Shown here: positions 1-7,879 of the stretch, piece by piece | How the letters are laid out: every line of letters begins with the position of its first letter | Position numbering within the stretch: the stretch's first letter is position 1 | Source: Curvibacter sp. | GTDB lineage: Bacteria; Pseudomonadota; Gammaproteobacteria; Burkholderiales; Burkholderiaceae_C | Length of the DNA stretch: 64,000 nt | Assembly: GCA_020248905.1 (NCBI GenBank) | Contig: JADCGR010000032.1 | Span: forward strand, 1-64,000 | Direction of reading: 5' to 3' | Translations under genes and position numbers: made by a program | The notes under the pieces: model-generated | The model's database searches: none | Seen by the model: the letters and a program-made list of their open reading frames with translations, nothing else | What the model was told of the DNA's origin: nothing

Positions 1-140
1 GACACTCACCATTGCGTACTTTGACCGGCTGGGGGTACCAAGACTGTCCTGACCTCAAACTCTCGAACCGCCCGGTGCGGACCCGCATGCCGGGTGGTGT
101 GGCAGGGGTGCCTCCTACAATGGAGGCCCCCTATGCCGAT
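1..140 (+). mobile_element. Group II intron, 3' end (domains V and VI)
   Basis: This is the end of a bacterial group II intron whose 5' part lies outside the window. The stretch at 67-98 folds as a domain V hairpin: ACCGCCCGG pairs with CCGGGTGGT, there is a two-base bulge (TG at 88-89), then an upper TGCG/CGCA stem closed by a short loop. Next, GGCAGGGGTGCCTCC pairs imperfectly with GGAGGCCCCCTATGCC as domain VI. An A near 133 sits 7-8 bases before the likely 3' splice site, where a branch-point A is expected. The intron appears to end at 140 or 141, touching the stop codon of the oppositely oriented mshQ-like gene. The folding was done by eye. Confidence 0.8.
2..52 (+). CDS. Group II intron reverse transcriptase/maturase, C-terminal end (partial)
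   Basis: An open frame enters from the left edge and ends with residues TLTIAYFDRLGVPRLS before TGA at 50-52. It stops about 15 bases before the domain V hairpin, which is where the intron-encoded protein in domain IV normally ends. Only about 16 residues are visible, so the call rests on position relative to domain V more than on the protein itself. The reverse transcriptase, maturase and any endonuclease domains lie upstream of the window. Confidence 0.6.
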   Translation, partial: TLTIAYFDRLGVPRLS

Positions 141-2228
141 TCAGTAGCGTTCGCGCAGGTAGATGTAGGGCGCGCGCGGGCTGCCTGAGCGGATGCGCGC
201 TGCGGGTGCCCGGTCGGCACTGCTGCCGCACCAGTTGCCCAGCAGGAAGCTGAGGTCCGGGCTGGGCGCGATGCCAGTGCCGGCCGCAGGTCCGCTAGCC
301 CAGGCGCCGCACCAGTTCACATTCGAACCTACCCCGGTGCCCAGGTTGAGCACCAGGTCGACGCTGCCTGATCCGCGCGTGGCGGGGTCGATGCGGAAGT
401 TCGTGGTGCCGCCACTGAGGGTTGCGGACGGGCTGAGCGCGAGGCTGGCGCTCGTCACGTTCAGGCTGGAGCCGCTGGCCGGCGTGACATTGCCTGCAGC
501 GAGATTGGTCGCGGCCAGCGTGGTGCAGCGATCGTCCGTATTGAGCTGCCAGGTGCTGCCCGTCCAGAACTCTGCGCGTACGGGCACCAGCAGGGGCAGG
601 GCATCGGAGCCATAGGCATTAAGCAGGTTCAGACGTCCCAGCACCGCGCCTGTGCTGCCGAGCCGGCGCGCGTTGCAGCCTGCGCCACTGCAGGTACCGG
701 TCGTGCCTGCGTTCATGTCCGCGCTCAGCATGGTGGCAAAGCCGTCGCTGACCTGAACGCCGATGTCCAGGCCCCACAGCGGGCTGGCGGCCTGCGCACC
801 CGATGCGCTGCAGCTCGCGACGCTGGATGCATCGAGGTTGGTCGGCGGGTTGTTGGTGGGCCGAGTGATGCTGGCCACTGCCGTCGAGGCGTTGTAGACG
901 CCGGACGTCCAGCTGGCGGTGGGCGCGGCGGCCAGGCGTGTGCCCAGATCGCAGCCCTGGTTGGCGACCGCCTGGTCCTCGGCCACGAGCTGCGGCACGG
1001 GCAGGTTGACGCCAGCCGCGCTGTAGCGTGTGGCGTCGTAGTTCTGCGTGATGCCGTTGGCGCCGTTGTGCGCCTCCAGCCGGTAGGCCACGCCCATTCG
1101 TGCCTGCCCCATGTAGGTGAAGTTGCGCGTGGTGCCCGTGCAGGCCGGCGTGACGCTGCCGCTGGTAAGCGCAAAGTGCGAGGGCGTGAAGCGGCCGAAC
1201 AGCGCGCTGTTGCTCGTGATGCCGAAGAGGCAGCCGAACTTGCCGAAATCCGGGTTGCTGGCGAAGCTGCCCGATGTGTCGCGCGTGTTCGCGTAGCTGC
1301 CGGAGATGCAGTCGAGCTGCGTGCCCTGGTCCACAGCGGTCCAGGTGCTGTCGTAGACGCCACGCGGGCTCGCGGTGTCGGTGGAAGGGTCGTAGCCCAG
1401 GAAGCGGAAATTGCCGACCTCGCTGTAGGTGAAGGTGTTGCCTGTCGAACTCGATGCCATGGCGGCCGGGAAGCTGCCCGGCGCGATAGTACCCACGGTC
1501 CAGCCGCTGGCGGTGGCCGCAACAGCCGACGCGTTGATGGTCGCAATGGCGGCCGCGCCGGCATAGCCGGTGGTGGCGGTGCCCACCGTCATGCTGAAAG
1601 TGTCGGTGCCGGCGCGCAGCGCCGGTGTGCCGGTCAGCGCACCGTTATTGGCCGTGCTGCTCAGCATGTTGAAGTTCAAGGGGCGCACCGAGAACGCGTC
1701 GGTAGAGCAGGCCCACACCCCATTGACGTTGACGGCGGTGCCGTCGCTGACCAGGGCCACGAGATTGCTCCAGGCGCCGGGCACGGTGAAATCCGCACTC
1801 TGCCGCTCGCCGGCGTTGGCCGAGGTGAAGGTCAGGGTCTGGCTGCCGCCAGCGACAGCGGTCTTGGCCTGACAGGCTGCGCTGCAGTAATTCGCCTGGG
1901 AGCTGTTGAGTACGCAGTCGCCGTCGCTGTTATCCACGAGCTTGACGTTGACGTTCTTGGTCGCCGAGCCCAGCACGTAGCCAGTCTGGATCTGGTTGTT
2001 GTTGATGGCTGCAATGTTGAGCGTGAACGGGGTGCCTGCCAGCTTGGTGTAGATGCGGCCGGTCAGGTAGTTCTGCACGGCGATGGCGGGCGTGCCATAG
2101 GCCTCGTCGATTGCCGCGAAACCCGAGGCCACACCGCCATTGGGCGGTACGATGGTCTGCCCGCAGGCTGTGGTAGTGGCCAGTGCGCAGAGGCTGATGA
2201 CAGACAGCAGGCGGTGCAGACGATTCAA
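141..2228 (-). CDS. mshQ: MSHA pilus protein MshQ-like, DUF6701 domain
   Basis: A 695-residue secreted protein with an N-terminal signal peptide (hydrophobic segment about residues 8-20). It carries the marks of the DUF6701/MshQ family: a CSTDAFSVRP-type segment near residue 173, the NPDFGKFGC stretch near 325, and the family motif GRFTPSHF at about 345-352, followed by FTYMGQ. The C-terminus YIYLRERY resembles the usual family ending, so the protein looks complete at that end. MshQ-like proteins are large proteins encoded at the end of MSHA-type pilus operons; a role in pilus assembly or at the tip is an inference. It is the last gene of a C-D-O-P-Q series, 13 bases after mshP. A group II intron abuts the stop codon. 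Confidence 0.75.
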   Translation of the reverse strand: MNRLHRLLSVISLCALATTTACGQTIVPPNGGVASGFAAIDEAYGTPAIAVQNYLTGRIYTKLAGTPFTLNIAAINNNQIQTGYVLGSATKNVNVKLVDNSDGDCVLNSSQANYCSAACQAKTAVAGGSQTLTFTSANAGERQSADFTVPGAWSNLVALVSDGTAVNVNGVWACSTDAFSVRPLNFNMLSSTANNGALTGTPALRAGTDTFSMTVGTATTGYAGAAAIATINASAVAATASGWTVGTIAPGSFPAAMASSSTGNTFTYSEVGNFRFLGYDPSTDTASPRGVYDSTWTAVDQGTQLDCISGSYANTRDTSGSFASNPDFGKFGCLFGITSNSALFGRFTPSHFALTSGSVTPACTGTTRNFTYMGQARMGVAYRLEAHNGANGITQNYDATRYSAAGVNLPVPQLVAEDQAVANQGCDLGTRLAAAPTASWTSGVYNASTAVASITRPTNNPPTNLDASSVASCSASGAQAASPLWGLDIGVQVSDGFATMLSADMNAGTTGTCSGAGCNARRLGSTGAVLGRLNLLNAYGSDALPLLVPVRAEFWTGSTWQLNTDDRCTTLAATNLAAGNVTPASGSSLNVTSASLALSPSATLSGGTTNFRIDPATRGSGSVDLVLNLGTGVGSNVNWCGAWASGPAAGTGIAPSPDLSFLLGNWCGSSADRAPAARIRSGSPRAPYIYLRERY

Positions 2229-2241
2229 GTGGGTCCCCCCT

Positions 2242-2673
2242 TCAGAAGCTCACGTCCAGCCGCCGCTCGACATAGCGCTCACCGGGGCTGGCGTTGGGGC
2301 AGGCGCCGGCTGCGGGTTGGTTGCACGCGGTCGACTCCACGGTGTAGGTGACGGGGCCACCGTTGGTGCCCGGTGTGGCCGTACAGCGCACTGTGACCGT
2401 CAACGCCGATAGCGTGGGAGCCGGCGGCGTGTAGCTGGTGACAGCTGCGCAGCTGCCGTTTCGCAGCTGCTGGAATAGGCCCCATTCCACGCCGCTGCGC
2501 GCGGCCTCGTAGACGCGCACGCCTTGTACGTCCAGCGCCGAGCCTAGGTGCTGGCTCGTGGAGACGTTCAGCAGAAAGGCGCCCAGCGCCGTCAGCACAA
2601 CGAGGATAAACACTGCAGAAATGGCAGTGAAGCCGCGCTGGCAAGAGTGGCGTTGCACTTGCATGGGCGTCAT
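2242..2673 (-). CDS. mshP: Pilus assembly protein, MshP-like
   Basis: A 143-residue protein starting MTPMQVQRHSCQRGFTAISAV. The track ORF begins 68 codons earlier, but the ATG at 2673 overlaps the TGA of the preceding mshO-like gene (ATGA), which is the better start. After a short basic leader comes one hydrophobic segment (about residues 18-37), followed by a soluble part with a conserved cysteine pair (VRCTATP, ESTACNQ). This is the form of MshP/PilX-like minor pilins, where GFTAISAV replaces the more usual GFTLIE. The assignment rests on this architecture and on its place between mshO- and mshQ-like genes. Confidence 0.7.
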   Translation of the reverse strand: MTPMQVQRHSCQRGFTAISAVFILVVLTALGAFLLNVSTSQHLGSALDVQGVRVYEAARSGVEWGLFQQLRNGSCAAVTSYTPPAPTLSALTVTVRCTATPGTNGGPVTYTVESTACNQPAAGACPNASPGERYVERRLDVSF

Positions 2674-3521
2674 GGCGAGTTGTCCACGCGAATCTGGTGT
2701 GCCAGCGTGACGGTTTCGCCGCCGGATGTCAGGGTGAGCTGTACTTCCAGCAGCCCATGACGCCCGCCCGCGCTCGGTGCGTAGCTCACGGCGCAGGTCG
2801 CCCCGCCGTGAGCCAGCAGCGCCTGGCTGCCCCCCACGGGCGGTGTGGGCTGGGCGGCGAAAAAACCGTAATTCCACAAGCGTGTGAGGCTTCCCTCTGT
2901 GGCCGTGGGGCAGCTATAGCTCACGGCGCGTGTGGACGCCGGCACGACCTGGAAGCGGCCGTTGGGGGATGACAGCGGGGGCGACTGCGTGGCAAAGGGA
3001 TTGGCCGCCAGGCCGACCGTATTGCCCGTGATGCTCGCGATGGTCGCCCGGTTGCCGCCAGTGTAGGCATCGGCTGGCGCATAGCCCGGCCCCAGGTTGT
3101 AGACCACGATGAAGTCGCCCACGGCCATGGGGGGCAGGGGGCCGTGTACGTCAAAGGACAGGCTGGCCGTGTTGTTGAAGCTGAGGAAATTGCCAGCCGT
3201 CGATCCATCGGTCGGGTCGCGGTAACGCCCGCCGGCCGTTGTCATGATGAATTCGATGTAGCTGACCCCGCCAACGGTTGTGACGCGCAGGCTGTTAGGA
3301 AGGGCCAGGCGTACATCGCGCGTCATCCGGCGCAGTGCCACGTCAGCGGTGTCGGTGAGTTCGGCGCGGCGCACCGAATCGAAGTACCCCTGCACCGGCG
3401 CGCGGATGAGGATGGCCACCACGGCAGCGAGGATGCCCGTGATGACGATGACGATCACGGCCTCCACCAGCGTGAAGCCGGCCATGCGGTGTCGACGTGA
3501 TGGTGCGGCGTGGCAGGTCAT
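2670..3521 (-). CDS. mshO: Type IV pseudopilin, MshO-like
   Basis: A 283-residue prepilin-type protein. Its leader ends in MAG|FTLVEAVIVIVITGILA, the prepilin peptidase site with glycine at -1, phenylalanine at +1 and glutamate at +5, followed by the hydrophobic N-terminal helix (about residues 15-38). The long soluble C-terminal part fits MshO/PilW-like minor pilins. The start ATG at 3521 overlaps the stop of the mshD-like gene by four bases and its own stop overlaps the mshP start, which suggests translational coupling. It would be cleaved and methylated by a prepilin peptidase that is not encoded in this window. Confidence 0.75.
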   Translation of the reverse strand: MTCHAAPSRRHRMAGFTLVEAVIVIVITGILAAVVAILIRAPVQGYFDSVRRAELTDTADVALRRMTRDVRLALPNSLRVTTVGGVSYIEFIMTTAGGRYRDPTDGSTAGNFLSFNNTASLSFDVHGPLPPMAVGDFIVVYNLGPGYAPADAYTGGNRATIASITGNTVGLAANPFATQSPPLSSPNGRFQVVPASTRAVSYSCPTATEGSLTRLWNYGFFAAQPTPPVGGSQALLAHGGATCAVSYAPSAGGRHGLLEVQLTLTSGGETVTLAHQIRVDNSP

Positions 3522-4054
3522 GGCAGGGCGTTGGGTGCATAGCGCGTGCGGTAGCCTTCAAGCACGATGGACTCGGCGCCGCGGGTGGCGGTAACGCGGA
3601 TCTGCAGCGCGCTGCCGTCGTTCGGCAGGCTGCCCAGCATTGTGGGGGTGACCTGCACCGAGGCACTGAAACCCACGGGGTAGGCGGTGCCCGCGAGGCT
3701 GGTCGTGATGACGGCGCCGTCGTAGTCGCTGACCTGGTCCCAGGGGGCCGTGGCGCTGCCACGCGCTTCGGCAGGCGTGCCGCCTGCACAGTCGGCCGCG
3801 CTGGTGGCCGTTGCGGCGTTGGCGTCGTCGGGATCGCACCAGCCATGGGTTTGCAGTCGCACTTCTTCCATGACGGCTTCAGCGATGGCAAGCAGCTGCT
3901 TGCGCACCATGGGATCGGCGCTGCGGCTGGTGCTCTGGTTCAGCACAAGCAGAATGCCGGCGAGTCCGAAGCTGACGACCACGATGAAGAAGATCAGCTC
4001 TACCAGAGTCAGGCCGCGCTGAGTCGCAAGCGGTGCGTATCGCTCAGTACACAT
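3518..4054 (-). CDS. mshD: Type IV pseudopilin, MshD-like
   Basis: A 178-residue prepilin-like protein with the processing site QRG|LTLVELIFFIVVVSFGLAG (about residues 13-32) and a soluble domain containing the cysteine pair WCDPDD and AADCAGG. Length and leader fit MshD/PilV-type minor pilins. The ATG at 4054 lies 11 bases inside the end of the mshC-like gene, so these genes are packed as an overlapping operon. The specific name depends on gene order; prepilin-type pseudopilin is the secure description. Confidence 0.72.
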   Translation of the reverse strand: MCTERYAPLATQRGLTLVELIFFIVVVSFGLAGILLVLNQSTSRSADPMVRKQLLAIAEAVMEEVRLQTHGWCDPDDANAATATSAADCAGGTPAEARGSATAPWDQVSDYDGAVITTSLAGTAYPVGFSASVQVTPTMLGSLPNDGSALQIRVTATRGAESIVLEGYRTRYAPNALP

Positions 4055-4550
4055 GGCCGGTCTCCTGGACCACGGTGATGTTGGGCTGGTTGGTGACGGT
4101 GTAGACCGCTGCGGCGCTGGCCCGGCCCAGAGGGCTGAAGTCCAGGGTGGTGGGCCCGCCCAAGGTGAAGGCGGCGCCGGCCGGAGCGCACAGCTGGTTG
4201 ACCTGCCCGCCCGTGCAGCGCGCGTCGGGCGTGGGCAGCGGCAGGCTGCGCGGGAAGGTGCCTGCGCCCAACGCTTCCGGGCCTACGTCGTCGATCGTCA
4301 GCGTGAGGCTGTTGCCAGACAGCGTGACGCGTACATTGCGGCGCTGGGCCACGGCGGTCTTGCGCGCGTACTCCAGCGTGGCGCGCACGGCGTTCTGAAA
4401 TCCTGCTTCGTCAAAGCCCCGGATGAGATCGATGCGCGGCAGCACGAAGACGGCCAGGACGCCCAAGATGATTGTCACCATGATCAGCTCGATCAGGGTG
4501 AAGCCGCGTGCACTGACTGGCGCCGCAGGGTGGGCTGGATGACGGGGCAT
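4044..4550 (-). CDS. mshC: Type IV pseudopilin, MshC/GspH-like
   Basis: A 168-residue pseudopilin. The leader ends ARG|FTLIELIMVTIILGVLAVF (residues about 15-34), a clear prepilin peptidase site and N-terminal helix. The sequence after it (RATLEYARKTAVAQRRNVRV, near residue 60) is typical of GspH/FimT/MshC-type minor pilins. It is the first of the pilin-like genes and follows the upstream SDR-like gene by only about 21 bases on the same strand, so the two may share a transcript. The major pilin (MshA) and the MSHA assembly ATPase and platform genes are not in the window. Confidence 0.75.
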   Translation of the reverse strand: MPRHPAHPAAPVSARGFTLIELIMVTIILGVLAVFVLPRIDLIRGFDEAGFQNAVRATLEYARKTAVAQRRNVRVTLSGNSLTLTIDDVGPEALGAGTFPRSLPLPTPDARCTGGQVNQLCAPAGAAFTLGGPTTLDFSPLGRASAAAVYTVTNQPNITVVQETGHVY

Positions 4551-4571
4551 GGCCGGATTATCCCGGCGAAC

Positions 4572-5453
4572 TCAGCGCCCTCGCAAGCCGCTCGCCACCG
4601 TCGGGTAACGCAATGTGAGACGCAATTCACGCTTGAGGCGCTCGTTGTGCAGCCGGCGCGACTCGCTCATGAAGCTCAGCAGCACGGGCCCGAGTTGCTG
4701 GCGGGCCTGCTCGCGCGAGACTCTTGGCGGGCGGGGCAGGCGATAGAGATCGGCGGCAAGGTCGAAATAGTCGCCCATGGGCAGCTCGGTGTCATCGCTG
4801 GCGTGGTAGACGCGCTGCGCCGCCCCGCGCCAGAGCGTTGCCACGCAGGCCCGTGCGAGGTCGTCGGCGTGGATGTGGTTGGTGTAGACGTCATCCGAGG
4901 CGCGCAGCACCGGCGTGCCGCGCAGCAGGCGCTCGCGCGGGGTGCCGCCCTCGCGGTCGGGCGCATAGATGCCGGGAATGCGCAGGATGCTGCAGCGTAC
5001 GCGGGTGCTCAAACCGAACAAGCGCAGCGCCTGCTCCGCTGCCACGCGGCGCTGAGCCCGGCTAGTCGTTGGCCTCGTGGGCCGTGTCTCGTCAATCCAG
5101 GCGCCGCCGCAGTCACCGTAGACCCCGCTGGTTGATCCGTAGACGATTGCATCAGGGGTGCGGCGGCGGCGCAGCGTGCGCAGCAGCACGCGGGTGCGCG
5201 GGTCGTCATGGCCCTCGCCGGGCGGTGGTGCCAGGTGCAGCACGCGGTGCGCCAGGCCCGCGAGGCGCTGCAGCGTCGATGCCTCGTCCAGGTCACCAGC
5301 CAGCGGGGTGATGCCACGCGCGCGCAGTGCGGCGTGCCGCTGCGGGCTGGAGGTCAGTGCCAGCACGCGCACGCGCTGCGGCAGGGCCGCAGCCGCGCGC
5401 ACGCCCACGTCACCACAGCCGACGATGAGCACGCGCTGGCGGCGAAAGCGCAT
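4572..5453 (-). CDS. NAD-dependent epimerase/SDR-like protein
   Basis: A 293-residue protein. The true start is the ATG at 5453 (MRFRRQRVLIVGCGDVG); the 671-residue track ORF is an upstream extension that shadows the opposite gene. The GCGDVG loop at residues 12-17 is a Rossmann NAD(P)-binding motif, and YGSTSGVYGDCGGAWIDE is the atypical-SDR segment. SILRIPGIYAPDR is the substrate-side motif of extended or atypical SDRs such as YeeZ-like proteins. The substrate is unknown. It lies upstream of the pseudopilin genes on the same strand and diverges from the flavin reductase gene with 81 bases between the starts. Confidence 0.75.
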   Translation of the reverse strand: MRFRRQRVLIVGCGDVGVRAAAALPQRVRVLALTSSPQRHAALRARGITPLAGDLDEASTLQRLAGLAHRVLHLAPPPGEGHDDPRTRVLLRTLRRRRTPDAIVYGSTSGVYGDCGGAWIDETRPTRPTTSRAQRRVAAEQALRLFGLSTRVRCSILRIPGIYAPDREGGTPRERLLRGTPVLRASDDVYTNHIHADDLARACVATLWRGAAQRVYHASDDTELPMGDYFDLAADLYRLPRPPRVSREQARQQLGPVLLSFMSESRRLHNERLKRELRLTLRYPTVASGLRGR

Positions 5454-5534
5454 GGGCAAGGCACCGAGAGGGGCATTCAGGGCTGGCAAAATCGCGGCTT
5501 CGGTTTCAAACGATCGCCCAAGGATAACGAAAAG

Positions 5535-6596
5535 ATGTCGTCTCATCAGGTCACTGTGCAGCCCAGCGGGCGCAGCTTCGAGGTTTTGTCCGGCGAGACC
5601 ATCCTCGCCGCAGGCATCCGCGCTGGCATCGGTCTGCCCTATGGCTGCAAGGACGGGGCCTGTGGTTCCTGCAAGTGCCGCAGGGTCTCTGGCACCGTGG
5701 TGCACGGGCCCCACCAAGACAAGGCCCTGAGTGCCGCCGAAGAGGCTGCGGGCTTCGTGCTGACCTGCTGCGGCGTGCCCCAGGACGACGTGGTGCTTGA
5801 GTCGCGCCAGGTCACCGAGGCCGGTGCCTTCCCTATCCGCAAGATGCCCGTGCGCGTGAACGAGCTGACGCGCTTGTCGCCTGACGTGATGCGCGTGGTG
5901 TTGCAGCTGCCGGCAAATGACAACTTCCAGTTCCATGCGGGCCAGTATGTGGAGTTCCTGCTGCGCGACGGTGCCCGCCGCAGCTACTCCATGGCCAACG
6001 CGCCGCACAGCGGGGCCGGCAAGCCCACAGCCAACCCGCCGGTGGGCGCGACCATGGAACTGCATATCCGCCACATGCCCGGCGGCAAGTTCACCGACCA
6101 CGTGTTCGGCGCCATGAAGGAGAAAGAGATTTTGCGCATCGAAGGGCCTTACGGCAGCTTCTTCCTGCGTGAGGACAGCTCCAAGCCCATGGTCCTGCTG
6201 GCCTCGGGCACGGGCTTCGCACCCATCAAGGCGCTGATCGAGCACATGCAGCACAAGGGTGTGACGCGCCCCGCCACGCTGTACTGGGGCGGCCGCCGCC
6301 CACAAGACTTGTACATGAACGACTGGGTCCTGCAGAAGCTGGCCGAGCTGCCCAACCTGAAGTATGTCCCCGTGGTGTCTGACGCCCTGCCCGAAGACGG
6401 CTGGGCCGGCCGCACGGGCTTTGTGCACCAGGCTGTGCTGCAGGACCACCCGGACCTCTCCGTCGTACAGGTCTACGCCTGCGGCGCGCCCATCGTGGTG
6501 GAGTCCGCACGGCGCGACTACGCCAGGGCCGGCCTGCCCGAGGACGAGTTCTACGCCGACTCCTTCACCAGCGAAGCGGACAAACACGCTGCATAG
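5535..6596 (+). CDS. Ferredoxin/FAD-dependent reductase (CDP-6-deoxyglucoseen reductase-like)
   Basis: A 353-residue electron-transfer protein. I start it at the ATG at 5535 (MSSHQVTVQPSG); the longer track ORF runs into the divergent gene. An N-terminal plant-type 2Fe-2S domain carries C38-x4-C43-x2-C46 with a final cysteine at 78 or 79. It is followed by an FAD-binding barrel with RRSYSMANAP and an NAD(P)H domain with SGTGFAPIKALI near the middle and YACGAPIVVE near the end. This matches the AscD-like family found next to housekeeping genes in Burkholderiales, often annotated as CDP-6-deoxy-delta-3,4-glucoseen reductase; a sugar substrate should not be assumed. A tandem repeat follows within four bases. 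Confidence 0.85.
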   Translation: MSSHQVTVQPSGRSFEVLSGETILAAGIRAGIGLPYGCKDGACGSCKCRRVSGTVVHGPHQDKALSAAEEAAGFVLTCCGVPQDDVVLESRQVTEAGAFPIRKMPVRVNELTRLSPDVMRVVLQLPANDNFQFHAGQYVEFLLRDGARRSYSMANAPHSGAGKPTANPPVGATMELHIRHMPGGKFTDHVFGAMKEKEILRIEGPYGSFFLREDSSKPMVLLASGTGFAPIKALIEHMQHKGVTRPATLYWGGRRPQDLYMNDWVLQKLAELPNLKYVPVVSDALPEDGWAGRTGFVHQAVLQDHPDLSVVQVYACGAPIVVESARRDYARAGLPEDEFYADSFTSEADKHAA

Positions 6597-6599
6597 CAG

Positions 6600-6728
6600 C
6601 GTGTTTGCGGCGCAGGCTAACTTGGCGGCGCCAAGTTAAGGCGCAAAAGCGCCGGCCGTAGCCACAAGCGCCTCCGTGTTTGCGGCGCAGGCTAACTTGG
6701 CGGCGCCAAGTTAAGGCGCAAAAGCGCC
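6600..6728. repeat. Tandem pair of 54-bp repeats with internal hairpins
   Basis: The same 54 bases (CGTGTTTGCGGCGCAGGCTA...) occur at 6600-6653 and 6675-6728 with no differences that I can see, 75 bases apart. Each copy holds the inverted repeat AACTTGGC-GGC-GCCAAGTT and a second hairpin GGCGC-AAAA-GCGCC. The pair fills the gap between the reductase gene and the solute-binding protein gene. It may be a REP-like intergenic element or work as a double transcription terminator or RNA stabiliser, although no T-tract follows. Confidence 0.9.
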
Positions 6729-6750
6729 CCAAATCCTGCACAATCGCGCC

Positions 6751-7722
6751 ATGATGCACCGCCGCCTTTTCCCTTTCCTGGCCCTGGCCGCGCTGGCCAT
6801 GTCCAGCGCCCCAGCCCTGGCCCAGACCAAACCCATACGCCTCATCGTCCCCTACGCAGCTGGCGGCCCCATCGACATCACGGCAAGGGTGCTCGCGGAG
6901 CGCGTCAAGGACAGCCTGGGCACGGTGATCATCGAAAACCGTGCGGGCGCTGGCGGCAACATCGGGGCCGATGCGGTGGCCAAGGCCGCGCCCGACGGGC
7001 TGACCATCGGGATTGCGGCGACCGCCACGCATGCCGTCAATCCCTGGCTCTACAGCAAGATGCCCTACCGGGCTGATCAGGACTTTGCTCCCATCACCCA
7101 GATACTGCGGGTGCCCAATGTGCTGGTGGTCAATGCCGAGACTGCACAAAGATTGAACATCCAGACCTTGCAGGACCTGATCGCCTACGCCAAGGCGAAT
7201 CCGGGCAGGCTCAACTACGGGAGCGGTGGCAATGGCAGCGCAGGCCACCTGGCCGGAGAACTGTTCAAGGCCCAGGCCGGTGTCTACGCCGTGCACATTC
7301 CCTACAACGGTGGCAACCCGGCACAGCTGGCCCTGCTCGGTGGCCAGGTGGATTTCAACTTCGACAATCTGGCTACGGCCGCAGTCAATATCCGCGCCGG
7401 CAAGCTCAAGGCACTGGCCGTTACCACGTTAAAACGCTCGCCCATGCTGGCACAGCTGCCCGCCGTGGCCGAGGTATTGCCCGGGTTCTCGGTGGATACC
7501 TGGTGGGGCCTGGTGGCGCCTGCTGGCACACCGGCGGAGGTCGTTACACGCCTGAACCAGGCGTTTGTGGCCGCCCTGCAGGCTCCCGAAACGCAGGCGC
7601 GGTTCGCCACGCTGATGGGGGAGCCCGTGCCCACCACCCCCGAGGCCTTCGGCGCCTTCATGAAGGCGGAGCTCGCCAAGTACGAAGGAGTTGTCAAAGC
7701 CTCTGGCGCCAAGGTGGACTGA
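6751..7722 (+). CDS. Tripartite tricarboxylate transporter substrate-binding protein (Bug/TctC family)
   Basis: A 323-residue periplasmic binding protein. The signal peptide (MMHRRLFPFLALAALAMSSA...) ends at about ALAQ, residues 22-25. The mature protein shows Bug-family marks: the IRLIVPYAAGGPIDITAR segment, the later YGSGGNGSAGHLAGELFK segment and PYNGGNPAQLALLGGQ. In this family a carboxylate-containing ligand is usually bound with help from a D/E-poor loop. Bug proteins are very numerous in Burkholderiales and usually stand alone, as here: no TctA or TctB membrane gene is next to it. The ligand cannot be told from the sequence. Confidence 0.9.
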   Translation: MMHRRLFPFLALAALAMSSAPALAQTKPIRLIVPYAAGGPIDITARVLAERVKDSLGTVIIENRAGAGGNIGADAVAKAAPDGLTIGIAATATHAVNPWLYSKMPYRADQDFAPITQILRVPNVLVVNAETAQRLNIQTLQDLIAYAKANPGRLNYGSGGNGSAGHLAGELFKAQAGVYAVHIPYNGGNPAQLALLGGQVDFNFDNLATAAVNIRAGKLKALAVTTLKRSPMLAQLPAVAEVLPGFSVDTWWGLVAPAGTPAEVVTRLNQAFVAALQAPETQARFATLMGEPVPTTPEAFGAFMKAELAKYEGVVKASGAKVD

Positions 7723-7879
7723 TCGGGCTCGGACTCAAGCGTATTGCAGGCTTCGACCTGCGGCAGGTCCTCGTCGTTGGAAAAAGCCATAAAGGCAGAG
7801 TTTCGCGCGGCGGTGCGTTTGTCCGTATATCTGGGGCCGGCGATGCGACCGGCGCCGCCGGCGTGCAGCGGCTGCCCGC

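Noticed and set aside
1068-2351. 427-residue plus-strand ORF opposite mshQ
   Set aside because: It is the shadow of a well-supported DUF6701 gene and has no start context or family motif.
4572-6587. 671-residue minus-strand ORF
   Set aside because: Only the part from 5453 down is a real SDR-like gene; the front part is the antisense of the reductase gene.
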